From positions 1 to 39,424 of the forward strand of contig JADGCS010000033.1 in NCBI GenBank assembly GCA_015228875.1: a stretch of DNA of 39,424 nt, in the 5' to 3' direction. The DNA comes from Deltaproteobacteria bacterium (GTDB lineage Bacteria; UBA10199; JADGCS01). Shown here piece after piece: positions 24,041-32,956 of this stretch. A program made the translations under genes and the position numbers. A model generated the notes under the pieces. That model saw nothing but the letters and a program-made list of their open reading frames with translations, was not told where the DNA came from and ran no database searches. The number at the start of each line of letters is the position of its first letter. The stretch's first letter is position 1.

Positions 24041-25663
24041 TTAATCTGCCCGTTTGCGTATGAAAGCAGGAATATCAAAGTTGTCTTCGTCAAAATCAGT
24101 GAGAGAGCTGATCTTTTTTACAACGCCTTTGACTTCCGCATGTTCAGTCACCCTTCGGGTGACACGCCTTTCAATCGCAGCGGTCATTTCCACTTCCTGC
24201 ACGCCCAGCCGTTCTCTGTCCTCAAGTTTTGAAACCATTCGCCTTGAGTTGCCTCCAGGAACCACTGCACGGGGATGAGTCTTTTCTGCAGAGCCCCCCC
24301 AGATCGACGATTTTTGAGGCGTTCTGCCAAAAGACATACCGGTGTCCAGACGTGATTCAATCTCGTCATTTTCTGTGAGCGGCCGCCGCAGAATTTTTTC
24401 TTCTACTGCGGTGCTGTCAACACCTGTATCACCAAGACCAAAAACAACATCATCAGTTGCTGTGTCTGCCCGAAATTCCTTGATGTTGTCACCCGCGTCA
24501 AAAACATCGCGTATGGAACCAGCGCTGTCCGACAGGGGTGTCGTTGTTTCAAGATGTGCCGTTCTTTCCACCTCACTGTCCACAGTCCACAGGGACGGTT
24601 TTTCTGTTTTGTTGATCTCTTTTTTTTCTGACTTGTAATTGAGCCAGCTCTTTGAGTAATTCTGTTTTTTTGTTCCGCCAACCTTGTCGACAACCCTGTT
24701 GATTTCCTCATTCTGAAAACCTGTCGCAATGACTGTGACACTTATTTTATCGCCGGCATTGTCATCAACAACAGAGCCAAATATAATGTTGGCTTCTTCA
24801 TCGGCCTCTTCCTGAATCAACTTGCAGGCCTCGTTAACTTCAAACAGGGTCATGTTGGATGAACCCGTGATATTGAGAAGAATGCCTGTGGCACCCAGGA
24901 TGGAAACATTTTCCAGAAGAGGCGACGAAATAGCCATCTTTGCCGCTTCTATGGCCCTGTTGTCGCCTGTGGCAATCCCTGTACCCATCAGCGCGATACC
25001 GGCTTTTCTCATGATGGTACTGACATCCGCAAAATCAAGGTTGATGAGTCCCGGCGTGGTGATCAGGTCCGAAATGCCGCGAACGGCCTGCAGCAGGACA
25101 TGATCCGTCATTTTAAAACTATCCACGATAGGTGTGTTCTTGTCGACAAGCCCCAATAAATTATCGTTGGGAATGCAGATCAGGGTATCGACCACTTTTC
25201 TTAACGCGTCAATGCCGGCCTCGGCCTGCCTCATCCTTTTTTTGCCTTCAAAAGAAAACGGCTTTGTGACAACGCCGACCGTCAGAATGCCCATCTCAGC
25301 GGCAATCCCGGCAATCACTGGCGCCGCTCCTGTGCCGGTGCCACCGCCCATCCCCGCAGTCACAAAGACCATGTCGGCCCCTGTCAAGGCGCCCTTGATC
25401 ATCTCTTGATCTTCCACAGCCGCGTTTCTGCCAATATCGGGATTTGCCCCGGCCCCCAGTCCCCGTGTGATCTTGTGACCGATCTGAATTTTGGTCGGTG
25501 CATCGTTCTGGCTGATCGCCTGAATATCCGTGTTGACCGCTATAAAGTCCACACCATCAACATTGGAACGAATCATCGTTTTAATGGCGTTGCCGCCGCC
25601 GCCGCCGACACCAATGACTTTTATTTTTGCTGCCACACCCAAATCTTCTTCAAATTCAAACAT
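24041..25663 (-). CDS. ftsZ: Cell division protein FtsZ with a long C-terminal linker
   Basis: The tubulin-like GTPase that forms the Z ring. The core (about 1-315) has [13 protein letters not shown] for nucleotide binding, the signature [12 protein letters not shown] (about 105), and the synergy loop [11 protein letters not shown] (about 205). A disordered, charged linker of about 200 residues follows (about 320-520). It ends in the conserved tail [13 protein letters not shown], the binding site for FtsA and other partners. At 540 residues it is well above the usual 350-400, all of the excess being linker. ATG 25663 has GGAGG five bases upstream; in-frame upstream ATGs (such as 25675) would add residues not seen in the family. 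A 120-bp gap separates it from ftsA. Confidence 0.96.
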   Translation of the reverse strand: MFEFEEDLGVAAKIKVIGVGGGGGNAIKTMIRSNVDGVDFIAVNTDIQAISQNDAPTKIQIGHKITRGLGAGANPDIGRNAAVEDQEMIKGALTGADMVFVTAGMGGGTGTGAAPVIAGIAAEMGILTVGVVTKPFSFEGKKRMRQAEAGIDALRKVVDTLICIPNDNLLGLVDKNTPIVDSFKMTDHVLLQAVRGISDLITTPGLINLDFADVSTIMRKAGIALMGTGIATGDNRAIEAAKMAISSPLLENVSILGATGILLNITGSSNMTLFEVNEACKLIQEEADEEANIIFGSVVDDNAGDKISVTVIATGFQNEEINRVVDKVGGTKKQNYSKSWLNYKSEKKEINKTEKPSLWTVDSEVERTAHLETTTPLSDSAGSIRDVFDAGDNIKEFRADTATDDVVFGLGDTGVDSTAVEEKILRRPLTENDEIESRLDTGMSFGRTPQKSSIWGGSAEKTHPRAVVPGGNSRRMVSKLEDRERLGVQEVEMTAAIERRVTRRVTEHAEVKGVVKKISSLTDFDEDNFDIPAFIRKRAD

Positions 25664-25681
25664 GAATGCCTCCATTGAGGA

Positions 25682-25710
25682 CCTGATCAGGCCCGTTCTG
25701 CATGGCAGAA
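25682..25710. other. Two small dyads in the ftsA-ftsZ gap
   Basis: A palindrome, CCTGATCAGG (25682-25691), and a perfect stem, TTCTGC-ATG-GCAGAA (25696-25710), lie in the leader just upstream of ftsZ. They could stabilise or process the ftsZ part of the transcript. Confidence 0.5.
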
Positions 25711-25783
25711 GCATCAAAACAACTGGTGCCTCCAGCCTGTGCAGTATTTTCAGTGTCTATTCACAGAATTTAACAAAAAAATT

Positions 25784-27010
25784 TCAAAACATTTCCGCAA
25801 ACCAGTTTTTCATCCGCTCTTTCACTTTGATGTAAACACCCTTTTCACCGGTCTTCATGAGTTCTTCTTTTTTTCTGGCATGCCCATAAATGACCAGTCC
25901 CACACCTGTTGCGTACATGGGGCTCTTGATCACATCAACAAGGCCGCCAATCCCGCGGGGCGTTGCCCGGACAACGGGAAAATCAAAAACCTGTTCGGCA
26001 AGTTCGGGAACGCCATCCATGACCGAAACCCCTCCGGTCAGAACGACACCCGATGCAATGTTGTCCTCGTAACCGGATCTGATGACCTCCTGCTTGACCA
26101 GATCAAAAATTTCTTCCAGCCGCGGCTCAATGATTTCGGCGAGTATCTGCCGTGAAAGAACCCGGCTTTTTCTTCCTCCCACCGAAGGGACATCAATCGT
26201 GTCTTCCTTGTTGACGAGGCTTGACAGCGCGCAGCCGTACTTTTGTTTGATCTTTTCTGCCTCAAGATTAGGCGTTCTTAGTCCCACTGCAATATCATTG
26301 CTGATGTGGTTTCCGCCAAGAGGCAGAACTGCTGAATGCACAACGCTGCCGTTGACGTAAATCACGACATCCGTTGTGCCGCCGCCCATATCAATGACAA
26401 TAACACCCAGTTCCTTCTCGTCCTCTGACAGACAGGCCTCGGCGCTGGCAATCGGACTTAAAACAACACCGGTGATATTAAGGGCACACCTGTTGGCGCA
26501 CTTGACAACATTCTGGATGCAGGACACCGAGGCCGTGACAATGTGAACATTGGCCTCAAACTTGGCGCCTGCCATCCCGACAGGTTCCTTGATCCCGTCC
26601 TGCTCATCAACGGTGTATTCCTGCGGGATGACATGAATGATCTCCCGGTCCATCGGCATGACAATGGCAGAGGCTCCGTCAATCACTCTCTCAACATCCT
26701 TCTCTGTGATCAGTCTGTTTTTTACCGAAACAATGCTGTGGCTGTTGATTCCCTGAATATGACTGCCGGAGAGCGCAGCATAGACCGACACAATATCACA
26801 GCCTGCCATCAGTTCGGCCTCATCAATGGCCTTATTAATGGATTCAATGGTGGCCTCAATATTGACGATCACGCCTTTTCTGAGACCCCGCGAGGGATGA
26901 GAACCGATCCCGATGATATCAATCCCGTCATGAGTCACCTCTCCAACAACGGCACAGATTTTTGTTGTCCCGATATCAAGCCCGACAATGAGATTATCTT
27001 TTTTTGCCAT
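25784..27010 (-). CDS. ftsA: Cell division protein FtsA
   Basis: A 408-residue actin-like protein that tethers FtsZ to the membrane and recruits later divisome proteins. IVGLDIGTTKICAVVGE (about 8-24) is the phosphate-1 loop. VIDMGGGTTDVVIYV (about 200-214) is the phosphate-2 region. VVLTGGVSVMDGVPELAE near 335-352 matches the adenosine motif, and the C-terminal amphipathic helix (RMKNWFAEMF) is the membrane anchor. The long open frame extends to 27154, overlapping ftsQ, but ATG 27010 begins the family N-terminus and has AGGAA ten bases upstream. About 100 bp lies between it and ftsQ, containing a dyad. Confidence 0.96.
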   Translation of the reverse strand: MAKKDNLIVGLDIGTTKICAVVGEVTHDGIDIIGIGSHPSRGLRKGVIVNIEATIESINKAIDEAELMAGCDIVSVYAALSGSHIQGINSHSIVSVKNRLITEKDVERVIDGASAIVMPMDREIIHVIPQEYTVDEQDGIKEPVGMAGAKFEANVHIVTASVSCIQNVVKCANRCALNITGVVLSPIASAEACLSEDEKELGVIVIDMGGGTTDVVIYVNGSVVHSAVLPLGGNHISNDIAVGLRTPNLEAEKIKQKYGCALSSLVNKEDTIDVPSVGGRKSRVLSRQILAEIIEPRLEEIFDLVKQEVIRSGYEDNIASGVVLTGGVSVMDGVPELAEQVFDFPVVRATPRGIGGLVDVIKSPMYATGVGLVIYGHARKKEELMKTGEKGVYIKVKERMKNWFAEMF

Positions 27011-27048
27011 AGTGTTTTTCCTGTTTATTAAATCCCCCTGCTTTTCTC

Positions 27049-27078
27049 CTTCTGTTATCCAGAACAACAGGACAGAAG
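27049..27078. other. Dyad in the ftsQ-ftsA gap
   Basis: CTTCTGT (27049-27055) pairs with ACAGAAG (27072-27078) across 16 bases, with further A/T pairing outside. It sits upstream of the ftsA ribosome site and could affect ftsA expression; no terminator-like T run follows on the minus strand. Confidence 0.4.
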
Positions 27079-27110
27079 AAAAAGAAAGAAGGCCGTCAAT
27101 TTCGTCACGC

Positions 27111-27908
27111 TCACAATTTGCGTGCCACAATTCTACCGATTGTATCCAGATCAAGTCTCACAAAAGCGTTTGTACCGTATTGTTTTGACTGTCTGAATTT
27201 TTCGAGATCTTTTTGTTTCTGCACAAACTGATCCCGACCGTAAAAAATTTCCATGCCCGTTTCTTTTGTATACACGGTCATGCCCGAAACCCTGTTAAAA
27301 TGAATCTCCGAAATACTTTCCTGTTTGTAAAAATCCTGTGTTTCGACGAATTTTAAAAAAGAAAGACAAAAACCAAGATAGGTCTTTATGAGATGGGGAT
27401 ATTTTTTCATTTCCAAACTCTTGAACCCCGTGATCACAGGCACATCAACAACCTCTCCCGATTCTACTCTTTTGAAAACAACAGCGTCATCGTCCATAAA
27501 GAAAAGGGTATCCAGCAAAAGCATGGCAACAGGTTTTCTCTCGGTAATATAAATTTGAATGGTACCGGGAAATTCCCTCCGCACCCTGACATCCTTGACC
27601 CAGCCAAGTTTTTTTATTTTTTCTCTCACACTGTTTAAATTTAAAACAAAAAGTTTGCTTGATTCTGTAATACCGGACAACTTGATAATATCCGCCCTTG
27701 TTGCGTGATTAAGATCCCCCAGAACATCCACACGGGTAATGTTGAGTGCGTCAGAATTTCTAAAAAAAAGAAACAACGAAACAACAGCAACAAACACAAC
27801 AAGCATCATGCTGACATGTGCCACCTGTTTTAAATAGAACATCCTCCCCTTGTACAGCTGCGGCTGTGTGTGCCACTTGCGATTTATTTTTCTTCTCTGC
27901 CAGAGCAT
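27111..27908 (-). CDS. ftsQ: Cell division protein FtsQ
   Basis: A bitopic divisome scaffold linking FtsA/FtsK to FtsB/FtsL and FtsW/FtsI. A basic cytoplasmic tail (about 1-30, QRRKINRKW) is followed by one transmembrane segment (about 31-52). Then comes the periplasmic POTRA domain (ITRVDVLGDLNHATRADIIKLSG, then VREKIKKLGWVKDVRVRREFPGTIQI) and the beta domain ending LDLDTIGRIVARKL. The open frame starts at a TTG at 27950 inside murB; ATG 27908 is preferred because AAGAGG lies nine bases upstream and no overlap is needed. At 265 residues (279 from the TTG) it matches E. coli FtsQ (276). Confidence 0.9.
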   Translation of the reverse strand: MLWQRRKINRKWHTQPQLYKGRMFYLKQVAHVSMMLVVFVAVVSLFLFFRNSDALNITRVDVLGDLNHATRADIIKLSGITESSKLFVLNLNSVREKIKKLGWVKDVRVRREFPGTIQIYITERKPVAMLLLDTLFFMDDDAVVFKRVESGEVVDVPVITGFKSLEMKKYPHLIKTYLGFCLSFLKFVETQDFYKQESISEIHFNRVSGMTVYTKETGMEIFYGRDQFVQKQKDLEKFRQSKQYGTNAFVRLDLDTIGRIVARKL

Positions 27909-27930
27909 GACAATCAACCTCTTGGATGTT

Positions 27931-28992
27931 TTAACGATCCTCACCGACAATTTCTATTTCAGTCTCCAAAACAATACCTGTATTCTGTTTGATCCGATCC
28001 CTGATCAGTCCGATCAGTGACAGATAATCCTTCGCTGTGGCATTTCCTTCATTGATGATAAAATTTGCATGTTTGGGTGACACCCGGGCCCCGCCAACCC
28101 TGATATTTTTAAGACCAGCTTCTTCTATCAGCCGCCCCGCTCCGGGCAGAATTTCCTTTTTGTGCCGGGGAACGGGGTTTTTAAACACAGACCCGAGGCT
28201 CAAACAATCAAGGGGCTGGGTGTTGACACGTTTCTCCTGATATTGTTTCATGAGTGCAGCAACCTCATCGGGTGACACCAGTTCCTGCAGGCGAAAGGTG
28301 GCATCGAGAATGTAACTGCTGCGTGGAATCTTGAGCGAGCGGTATTCAAAATCCAGTTTTTCCCTCGAAAGAATGATTTCTTCGCCCTCCCTGTTAAAGA
28401 GGGTCAGAGATCTCAAGACATCCTTGATCTCGCGTGTTTTTGTCCCCGCATTCATTTTGACAAGTCCGCCAACGCTGCCGGGTATACCGACAAACGGCGC
28501 AAGATCGGCAGCACCCTGTTCTTTGGCCACTTGAATGAGTTGGGAAAAAATGAGGCCGGCCTCTGCCCTGATATCGATGTGATCGTCGTTTTGTTCCACG
28601 ATGTGACAGTCCGTGAGACTTTTGTACGTCGAGATCACGAGGCCCCTGATGCCGCCATCTTTGACCAGTGTATTGGCCCCTGCACCGTGAAAACAGTAGG
28701 GAATGTTGTGATCCAGCGCAACGCGCACCGCCATCATCAGCGCTTCTCTCGATTGCGGGATGAGAAAGACTTCGGCAGGTCCGCCAATCCTGACATAGGT
28801 GTGCCTGGACATGGGTTCATCAAACAAAACTTCACCAGCGAACCTTGTTTGAAGAACATCCTTGAGCGCCTGCGGCACCGATCTCTTGATTTTACTCTGC
28901 CACTTTTCAAGGATGGCGCGTTGCATCGGGCTCAAAGGTCCCTCTGTGAGATTTTCATTCAGCATGTCATTTTTTCCTTTGTCATCTGTCAT
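27931..28992 (-). CDS. murB: UDP-N-acetylenolpyruvoylglucosamine reductase
   Basis: The FAD enzyme that reduces UDP-GlcNAc-enolpyruvate to UDP-MurNAc with NADPH. Residues about 64-75 (TYVRIGGPAEVF) start the FAD-binding domain, FHGAGANTLVKDGG is at about 101-114, and GIPGSVGGLVKMNAG is at about 169-183. LSLGSVFKNP contains the catalytic Ser of type II MurB. The family's final Glu is probably in ETEIEIVG near the end. About 45-50 extra residues precede the FAD domain. ATG 28992 follows the murC gap; ATG 28965 with AAGGA upstream is an alternative. No ddl gene lies between murB and ftsQ. Confidence 0.94.
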   Translation of the reverse strand: MTDDKGKNDMLNENLTEGPLSPMQRAILEKWQSKIKRSVPQALKDVLQTRFAGEVLFDEPMSRHTYVRIGGPAEVFLIPQSREALMMAVRVALDHNIPYCFHGAGANTLVKDGGIRGLVISTYKSLTDCHIVEQNDDHIDIRAEAGLIFSQLIQVAKEQGAADLAPFVGIPGSVGGLVKMNAGTKTREIKDVLRSLTLFNREGEEIILSREKLDFEYRSLKIPRSSYILDATFRLQELVSPDEVAALMKQYQEKRVNTQPLDCLSLGSVFKNPVPRHKKEILPGAGRLIEEAGLKNIRVGGARVSPKHANFIINEGNATAKDYLSLIGLIRDRIKQNTGIVLETEIEIVGEDR

Positions 28993-29001
28993 AGTTGATC
29001 T

Positions 29002-29026
29002 TCACGGACAGCCGCCAAAACCGTGA
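29002..29026. other. Dyad in the murC-murB gap
   Basis: TCACGG (29002-29007) pairs perfectly with CCGTGA (29021-29026) across 13 bases in the 59-bp gap between murC and murB. It sits just ahead of the murB start and has no T run. Confidence 0.4.
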
Positions 29027-29051
29027 CGGATCCGCTTCGACATTTGGCTTT

Positions 29052-30431
29052 TCATGCCTGTTTTTTCTTAAGCGTCGCTGCTATCTTTCTTGCCGTTTTG
29101 GTCACATCGCCGGCACCAAGGCTCAAAAAAACATCGCCTGTTCTCAAGAAAGCAAGTACTTCTTCTGCCGCTTTTTCCGACTGCGGCAGATACCGGACTC
29201 TGTCGCGTTTTTTTCGTTTGATTGCCTCGGCAAGCTTCAACCCACTGACCCCTTTGATGGGGGTCTCACCTGCGGGATAAATCCCCATGACAAACAGTTG
29301 GTCTGCGAGCTCAAAGCTGTTAACAAAATCTTTAAAAAGATCCTTCGTCCTTGTGTAGCGGTGGGGCTGAAACAAAACCACCAGACGCCCCGCAAACGCC
29401 TTTCGTACCGCTTGCAGCGTCGACATGATCTCGGACGGGTGGTGCGCGTAGTCATCAATAGCCACAATCCCCTGTGTTTTACACAGGACTTCGATGCGTC
29501 TCCCGACACCCTTAAAACCTCTCAGGGCCTTTTTGATCACGGGCATTTTAATGCCAATCTCATCAGCGACAGTAATCACCGCCAGAGAATTAAGAACATT
29601 GTGCCTGCCAGGGAGATTGAGTTGAATGTGATCAATCAACTGATCCTTTCGGTAGAGTTTATAATGACAGACAGTCCCCCTGTATTGGATATCTTGGGCA
29701 TTCCAATCGTGCTCTTTGTCAAAGCCGTAAACCGCGTATCTCTTGTGCATGTGGGCACACATCTTGAGTGTCTCGGGATGTTCCCCGCAAATGACCGCCA
29801 GCCCGTAAAAGGGCAGGTGTTCGCAAAACTGATAAAAGGCTTCCCTGTAATTTTTAAAACTTCCGTAATGATCCAGATGCTCCGGATCCATATTGGTGAT
29901 CACCGCGATGGTGGGATAGAGTTTCAAAAAAGAACCATCAGATTCATCGGCCTCGGTGACCATAAAATCACCCCGTCCCAGCTTGGCATTACTTTTTAGA
30001 CTTCTTAAAATACCTCCGATAATCACTGTGGGATCAATCTTGGCGGCGTGCAGTACCGTTGCCAGCAGCGATGTCGTTGTTGTCTTGCCGTGTGTCCCCG
30101 CAACCGCAATCCCGTATTTGGCATAACGCATGACTTCGGCCAGCATTTCCGCACGTTGAATCACCCTGATTTTTTTTCTTTGTGCGGCCCTGACCTCCGG
30201 GTTGCCCTCCCTGATCGCCGAAGAAACCACCATCACATCAATGTGGCGCACATTTTTTTCGCTGTGACCTATATAAATCTTTGCACCCTTTCGTTTGAGC
30301 CTGTCAACAACGGGGGATCTCTTGATGTCCGAGCCACTCACGGGGTAGCCAAGATTCAACAGAATTTCGGCAATCCCGCTCATCCCTATCCCTCCAATAC
30401 CGACAAAAAATATGTGAAGCTTTTTGTACAT
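29052..30431 (-). CDS. murC: UDP-N-acetylmuramate-L-alanine ligase
   Basis: The ATP-dependent ligase that adds L-alanine to UDP-MurNAc, first of the Mur ligases. The Rossmann-like N-terminus has FVGIGGIGMSGIAE (9-22). The ATP loop GTHGKTTTT covers 112-120, and TEADESDGSFLKLYP and ITNMDPEHLDHYG follow in the central domain. YAHHPSEIMSTL and LFQPHRYTRTKDL mark the C-terminal domain. Length 459 is close to E. coli MurC (491). Its ATG is one base from repeat A3, so the ribosome-binding region lies within the repeat, and no standard Shine-Dalgarno is visible there. It is followed at 59 bp by murB, as in many dcw clusters. Confidence 0.97.
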   Translation of the reverse strand: MYKKLHIFFVGIGGIGMSGIAEILLNLGYPVSGSDIKRSPVVDRLKRKGAKIYIGHSEKNVRHIDVMVVSSAIREGNPEVRAAQRKKIRVIQRAEMLAEVMRYAKYGIAVAGTHGKTTTTSLLATVLHAAKIDPTVIIGGILRSLKSNAKLGRGDFMVTEADESDGSFLKLYPTIAVITNMDPEHLDHYGSFKNYREAFYQFCEHLPFYGLAVICGEHPETLKMCAHMHKRYAVYGFDKEHDWNAQDIQYRGTVCHYKLYRKDQLIDHIQLNLPGRHNVLNSLAVITVADEIGIKMPVIKKALRGFKGVGRRIEVLCKTQGIVAIDDYAHHPSEIMSTLQAVRKAFAGRLVVLFQPHRYTRTKDLFKDFVNSFELADQLFVMGIYPAGETPIKGVSGLKLAEAIKRKKRDRVRYLPQSEKAAEEVLAFLRTGDVFLSLGAGDVTKTARKIAATLKKKQA

Positions 30432-30432
30432 T

Positions 30433-30523
30433 TGTGTCTAGTAATTTCAAAGTTGACAGAGCGCGGGTGCATTCCTCGCATGACGGAGGGACTCAACCGC
30501 GTCAAAGTCAAGTTAGTAACTTG
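30433..30523 (+). repeat. Dispersed palindromic repeat family A, copy 3 (shortened)
   Basis: This has the same left part, first hairpin and CAAGTT-AGT-AACTTG end as copies 1 and 2, but lacks a contiguous 27 bases that contain the CCCCAAGG...CCTTCGGGG hairpin; GCGTC is joined straight to AAAGTC. It lies inside the dcw operon, between murG and murC, and covers the ribosome-binding region of murC. Confidence 0.88.
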
Positions 30524-30593
30524 TCTTGGCCCGCTGCCGGACCCGGACACTGTGCGCAGGGCTTTTGATGGGCCCGTCACGCACAGCGAGGGG

Positions 30594-31670
30594 TCACATT
30601 TCTCTCCTTAACAAATCCTCGACAATCAGTTGTGCCGCATCGGGTCTGGCCAGTTTAAAGGCCTGCTCCGCCTTTGATTTAAGTTCGTGAGGCTCCTTCA
30701 TGAGCCTGTCAAGCAGGTTTGCCAGGGCTGGTGTTGACAGGTCTTGGTGTTCCACAAGCCATGCGGCCCCATGATTGACGAAAACAAGTGCGTTTTTCTT
30801 CTGATGATCATCCGCCGCAAAGGGATAGGGAACGAGTATTGCCGGGCGCCCGCACATGGCGAGTTCTGTGAGCGTTCCGGCCCCCGAACGGCAGACAACA
30901 AGATGCGCCTTGCTGTACAGTTCGTTCATGTTGTCAAAAAAAGTTTTCACACAGGCGTTTATGTTTCTTTCTTTGTAAAAGGTTTCTATTTTTTCAAGGT
31001 CCGTCTGCCCAGCTTGATGACAGATCTGAAGTTTGGGCCAGGCATGCGGCAGCCTTTCAATCGCCCTGATAAATCCATCATTCATACTCACTGCGCCTTG
31101 TGATCCCCCAAAGATCAGCACGCAGAAAGTGTCTCCGGGGAGAATGTACTCAGCTGTCTCCATCTGGGACCGCACGGGATTCCCTGTATGAAGGACCTTT
31201 GCGGGAGCAAAAAAACGGGCAGACTCTGCAAAGCTGAGATAAACACGGTGCACAATCTTTCCGAGAATCCTGTTGGTGATGCCGGGTTGCACATTCTGGT
31301 CCGTGATGGCCGTGTATTTTGCCAGCAACCTCGCCGCTACACAGGCTGGGCCCGACGCGTAACCGCCAATCCCCAGGGCAAACCGCGGTCTCTCCCTCAG
31401 GATCAGAAGCAATGCCTTGACCAGTGCCAGAGGAAGTCCCAGAAGTGTTTTTATTTTCTGCAGGGTCCCGCCCCCTTTCAACCGGCCCACTTTTAAAAAA
31501 CAGATTTTAAATCCATACTGCGGCACGATTTTTTTTTCCTGTCCAAGTTCTGTTCCGACAAAAACAACCTCGCCGCCTTTTTTTACCCACTCCTCGGCCA
31601 CAGCGATGCCGGGGAAAATATGTCCCCCTGTGCCGCCGCCTGCTATGAGTAATTTCTGTTTCATCATCAT
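30594..31670 (-). CDS. murG: UDP-GlcNAc:lipid I GlcNAc transferase
   Basis: The membrane-associated GT28 transferase that makes lipid II from lipid I on the cytoplasmic face. The N-terminal signature LLIAGGGTGGHIFPGIAVAE is present (residues 7-26 from the chosen start), with ALGIGGYASGPACVAA in the middle. In the donor-binding domain are CVLIFGGSQGAVSMN and VVCRSGAGTLTELAMCGRPA. At about 358 residues it matches the family (355). The open frame begins at a TTG at 31691; ATG 31670 is chosen as the first of three consecutive ATGs, none with a Shine-Dalgarno, so the start may be off by a few codons. murC follows across a 162-bp gap that contains repeat A3. Confidence 0.95.
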   Translation of the reverse strand: MMMKQKLLIAGGGTGGHIFPGIAVAEEWVKKGGEVVFVGTELGQEKKIVPQYGFKICFLKVGRLKGGGTLQKIKTLLGLPLALVKALLLILRERPRFALGIGGYASGPACVAARLLAKYTAITDQNVQPGITNRILGKIVHRVYLSFAESARFFAPAKVLHTGNPVRSQMETAEYILPGDTFCVLIFGGSQGAVSMNDGFIRAIERLPHAWPKLQICHQAGQTDLEKIETFYKERNINACVKTFFDNMNELYSKAHLVVCRSGAGTLTELAMCGRPAILVPYPFAADDHQKKNALVFVNHGAAWLVEHQDLSTPALANLLDRLMKEPHELKSKAEQAFKLARPDAAQLIVEDLLRREM

Positions 31671-31691
31671 CAGTGTCTGATATTCCAACAA

Positions 31692-31744
31692 GGAGTGTCT
31701 GTGGGGAAAGGCCCTGTTTCTAAAGGCGCCTCCCGACAGACTCC
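31692..31744. other. Long hairpin in the ftsW-murG gap
   Basis: GGAGTGTCTGT (31692-31702) pairs with ACAGACTCC (31736-31744) with two bulged bases. Inside this, GGGGAAAGGC pairs with GCCTCCC (31728-31734), closing a loop of about 15 bases. It fills most of the 92 bp between ftsW and murG and is not related in sequence to repeats A or B. Confidence 0.65.
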
Positions 31745-31762
31745 AAGTACCAACGTTCCCGT

Positions 31763-32941
31763 TTATATTTCCTCTCCCGTATGCTTTGATATATTAAGCA
31801 GTATGCCTACAGCTGTCAGCGAGATTACCAGCGAAGAACCCCCATAACTGATAAACGGCAGCGCGAGTCCTTTTGTTGGCAGAATCCCCATCACCACCCC
31901 AAAATTGATAAAGGCCTGAAGTCCGATGAGACTCGTTATTCCGAGCGCCAGAAACATTCCAAAAATCTCTTTTGTCTTCATGGCAATCTTGATCCCGCGG
32001 TATACAAAAAACAAAAATAACAGCGCTACAATGGTCACACCCATCATGCCGAATTCTTCACCAAAAACAGAAAAAATAAAATCTGTATGTGCCTCTGGCA
32101 GGTAGAACAATTTCTGTTTGCTCTCGCCAAGCCCAACACCCGTGAGTCCTCCGGACTTGAAAGCAACATAGGACTGGATAATCTGAAAACCCGAGTCCAG
32201 CTTGTATTTCCACGGGTCCAGAAAAGCGAGGATGCGCCGCATTCTAAACGAAACCGAAAAGATAAGAAAAAACAAAACAGGTACAGCAAGCAAAATACTG
32301 CCAAAGATAAATCGTAATCTGGTCCCGGATACAAACAGCATAATAAAAACAACCGCGCCCAGAACAAACGCCGATCCCAGATCCTTTTGCAGCAAAATGA
32401 GTCCCATGAATATGCCTGCAACAAACACAACAGGACAATACCCTTTTTTAAAATCCTTTATTTTTTCCCCTTTCTTGGCAATCAGATAGGCAATGAGAAT
32501 AATTGCCGCCATCTTTGCAAATTCGGAAGGCTGCATGGTCAGCCCTCCAATCCTGACCCAGCGGCTTGCCCCGCCAGCGGTATGTGAGAGTCCGGGGATA
32601 AAACACAAAAGCATCAAGAGCAGGGCTGCAATAAAAGTAACAAAGGCAAATCGGGCGTAGATTCTGTAGGAAATTTTCTTGGTGATAAACAGACACACAA
32701 GCCCCATCACAAAAAACATGATCTCTTTTTTTAGAAAATAGTAGGTGTCTCCATACATTTCCTTGGCGAGTACGGCGCTTGATGAAAAAATCATCATAAT
32801 TCCCACAAGGACCAGAAGCAGCACTGTAAAAAAGAGGTAAATGTCAAAGGGCTGCTGCACCGTCACTCTTGCACTGCTTTCCCTTGAGACCGGAAAAATC
32901 TTGTTGTGATCAAAATGAAGTTTGTTAGTTCTGGTTTCCAT
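31763..32941 (-). CDS. ftsW: Septal peptidoglycan polymerase FtsW
   Basis: The SEDS glycosyltransferase that polymerises lipid II at the septum together with FtsI. About ten transmembrane segments are evident in 392 residues. Family motifs include SSSAVLAKEMYGD, PSEFAKMAAIILIAY, LLQKDLGSAFVLG (with the Asp needed for activity in SEDS proteins), and GLGESKQKLFYLPEAHTDF. LPTKGLALPFISYGGSS lies close to the end. A roughly 28-residue cytoplasmic tail precedes the first segment. It starts 15 bp after murD, placing ftsW in the standard murD-ftsW-murG order. Confidence 0.96.
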   Translation of the reverse strand: METRTNKLHFDHNKIFPVSRESSARVTVQQPFDIYLFFTVLLLVLVGIMMIFSSSAVLAKEMYGDTYYFLKKEIMFFVMGLVCLFITKKISYRIYARFAFVTFIAALLLMLLCFIPGLSHTAGGASRWVRIGGLTMQPSEFAKMAAIILIAYLIAKKGEKIKDFKKGYCPVVFVAGIFMGLILLQKDLGSAFVLGAVVFIMLFVSGTRLRFIFGSILLAVPVLFFLIFSVSFRMRRILAFLDPWKYKLDSGFQIIQSYVAFKSGGLTGVGLGESKQKLFYLPEAHTDFIFSVFGEEFGMMGVTIVALLFLFFVYRGIKIAMKTKEIFGMFLALGITSLIGLQAFINFGVVMGILPTKGLALPFISYGGSSLVISLTAVGILLNISKHTGEEI

Positions 32942-32956
32942 ACTGCAATAGCAAAT

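Noticed and set aside
3670..30523. Nearly equal spacing (about 13.4 kb) between the three A copies
   Set aside because: With only three copies and one window this is probably coincidence.
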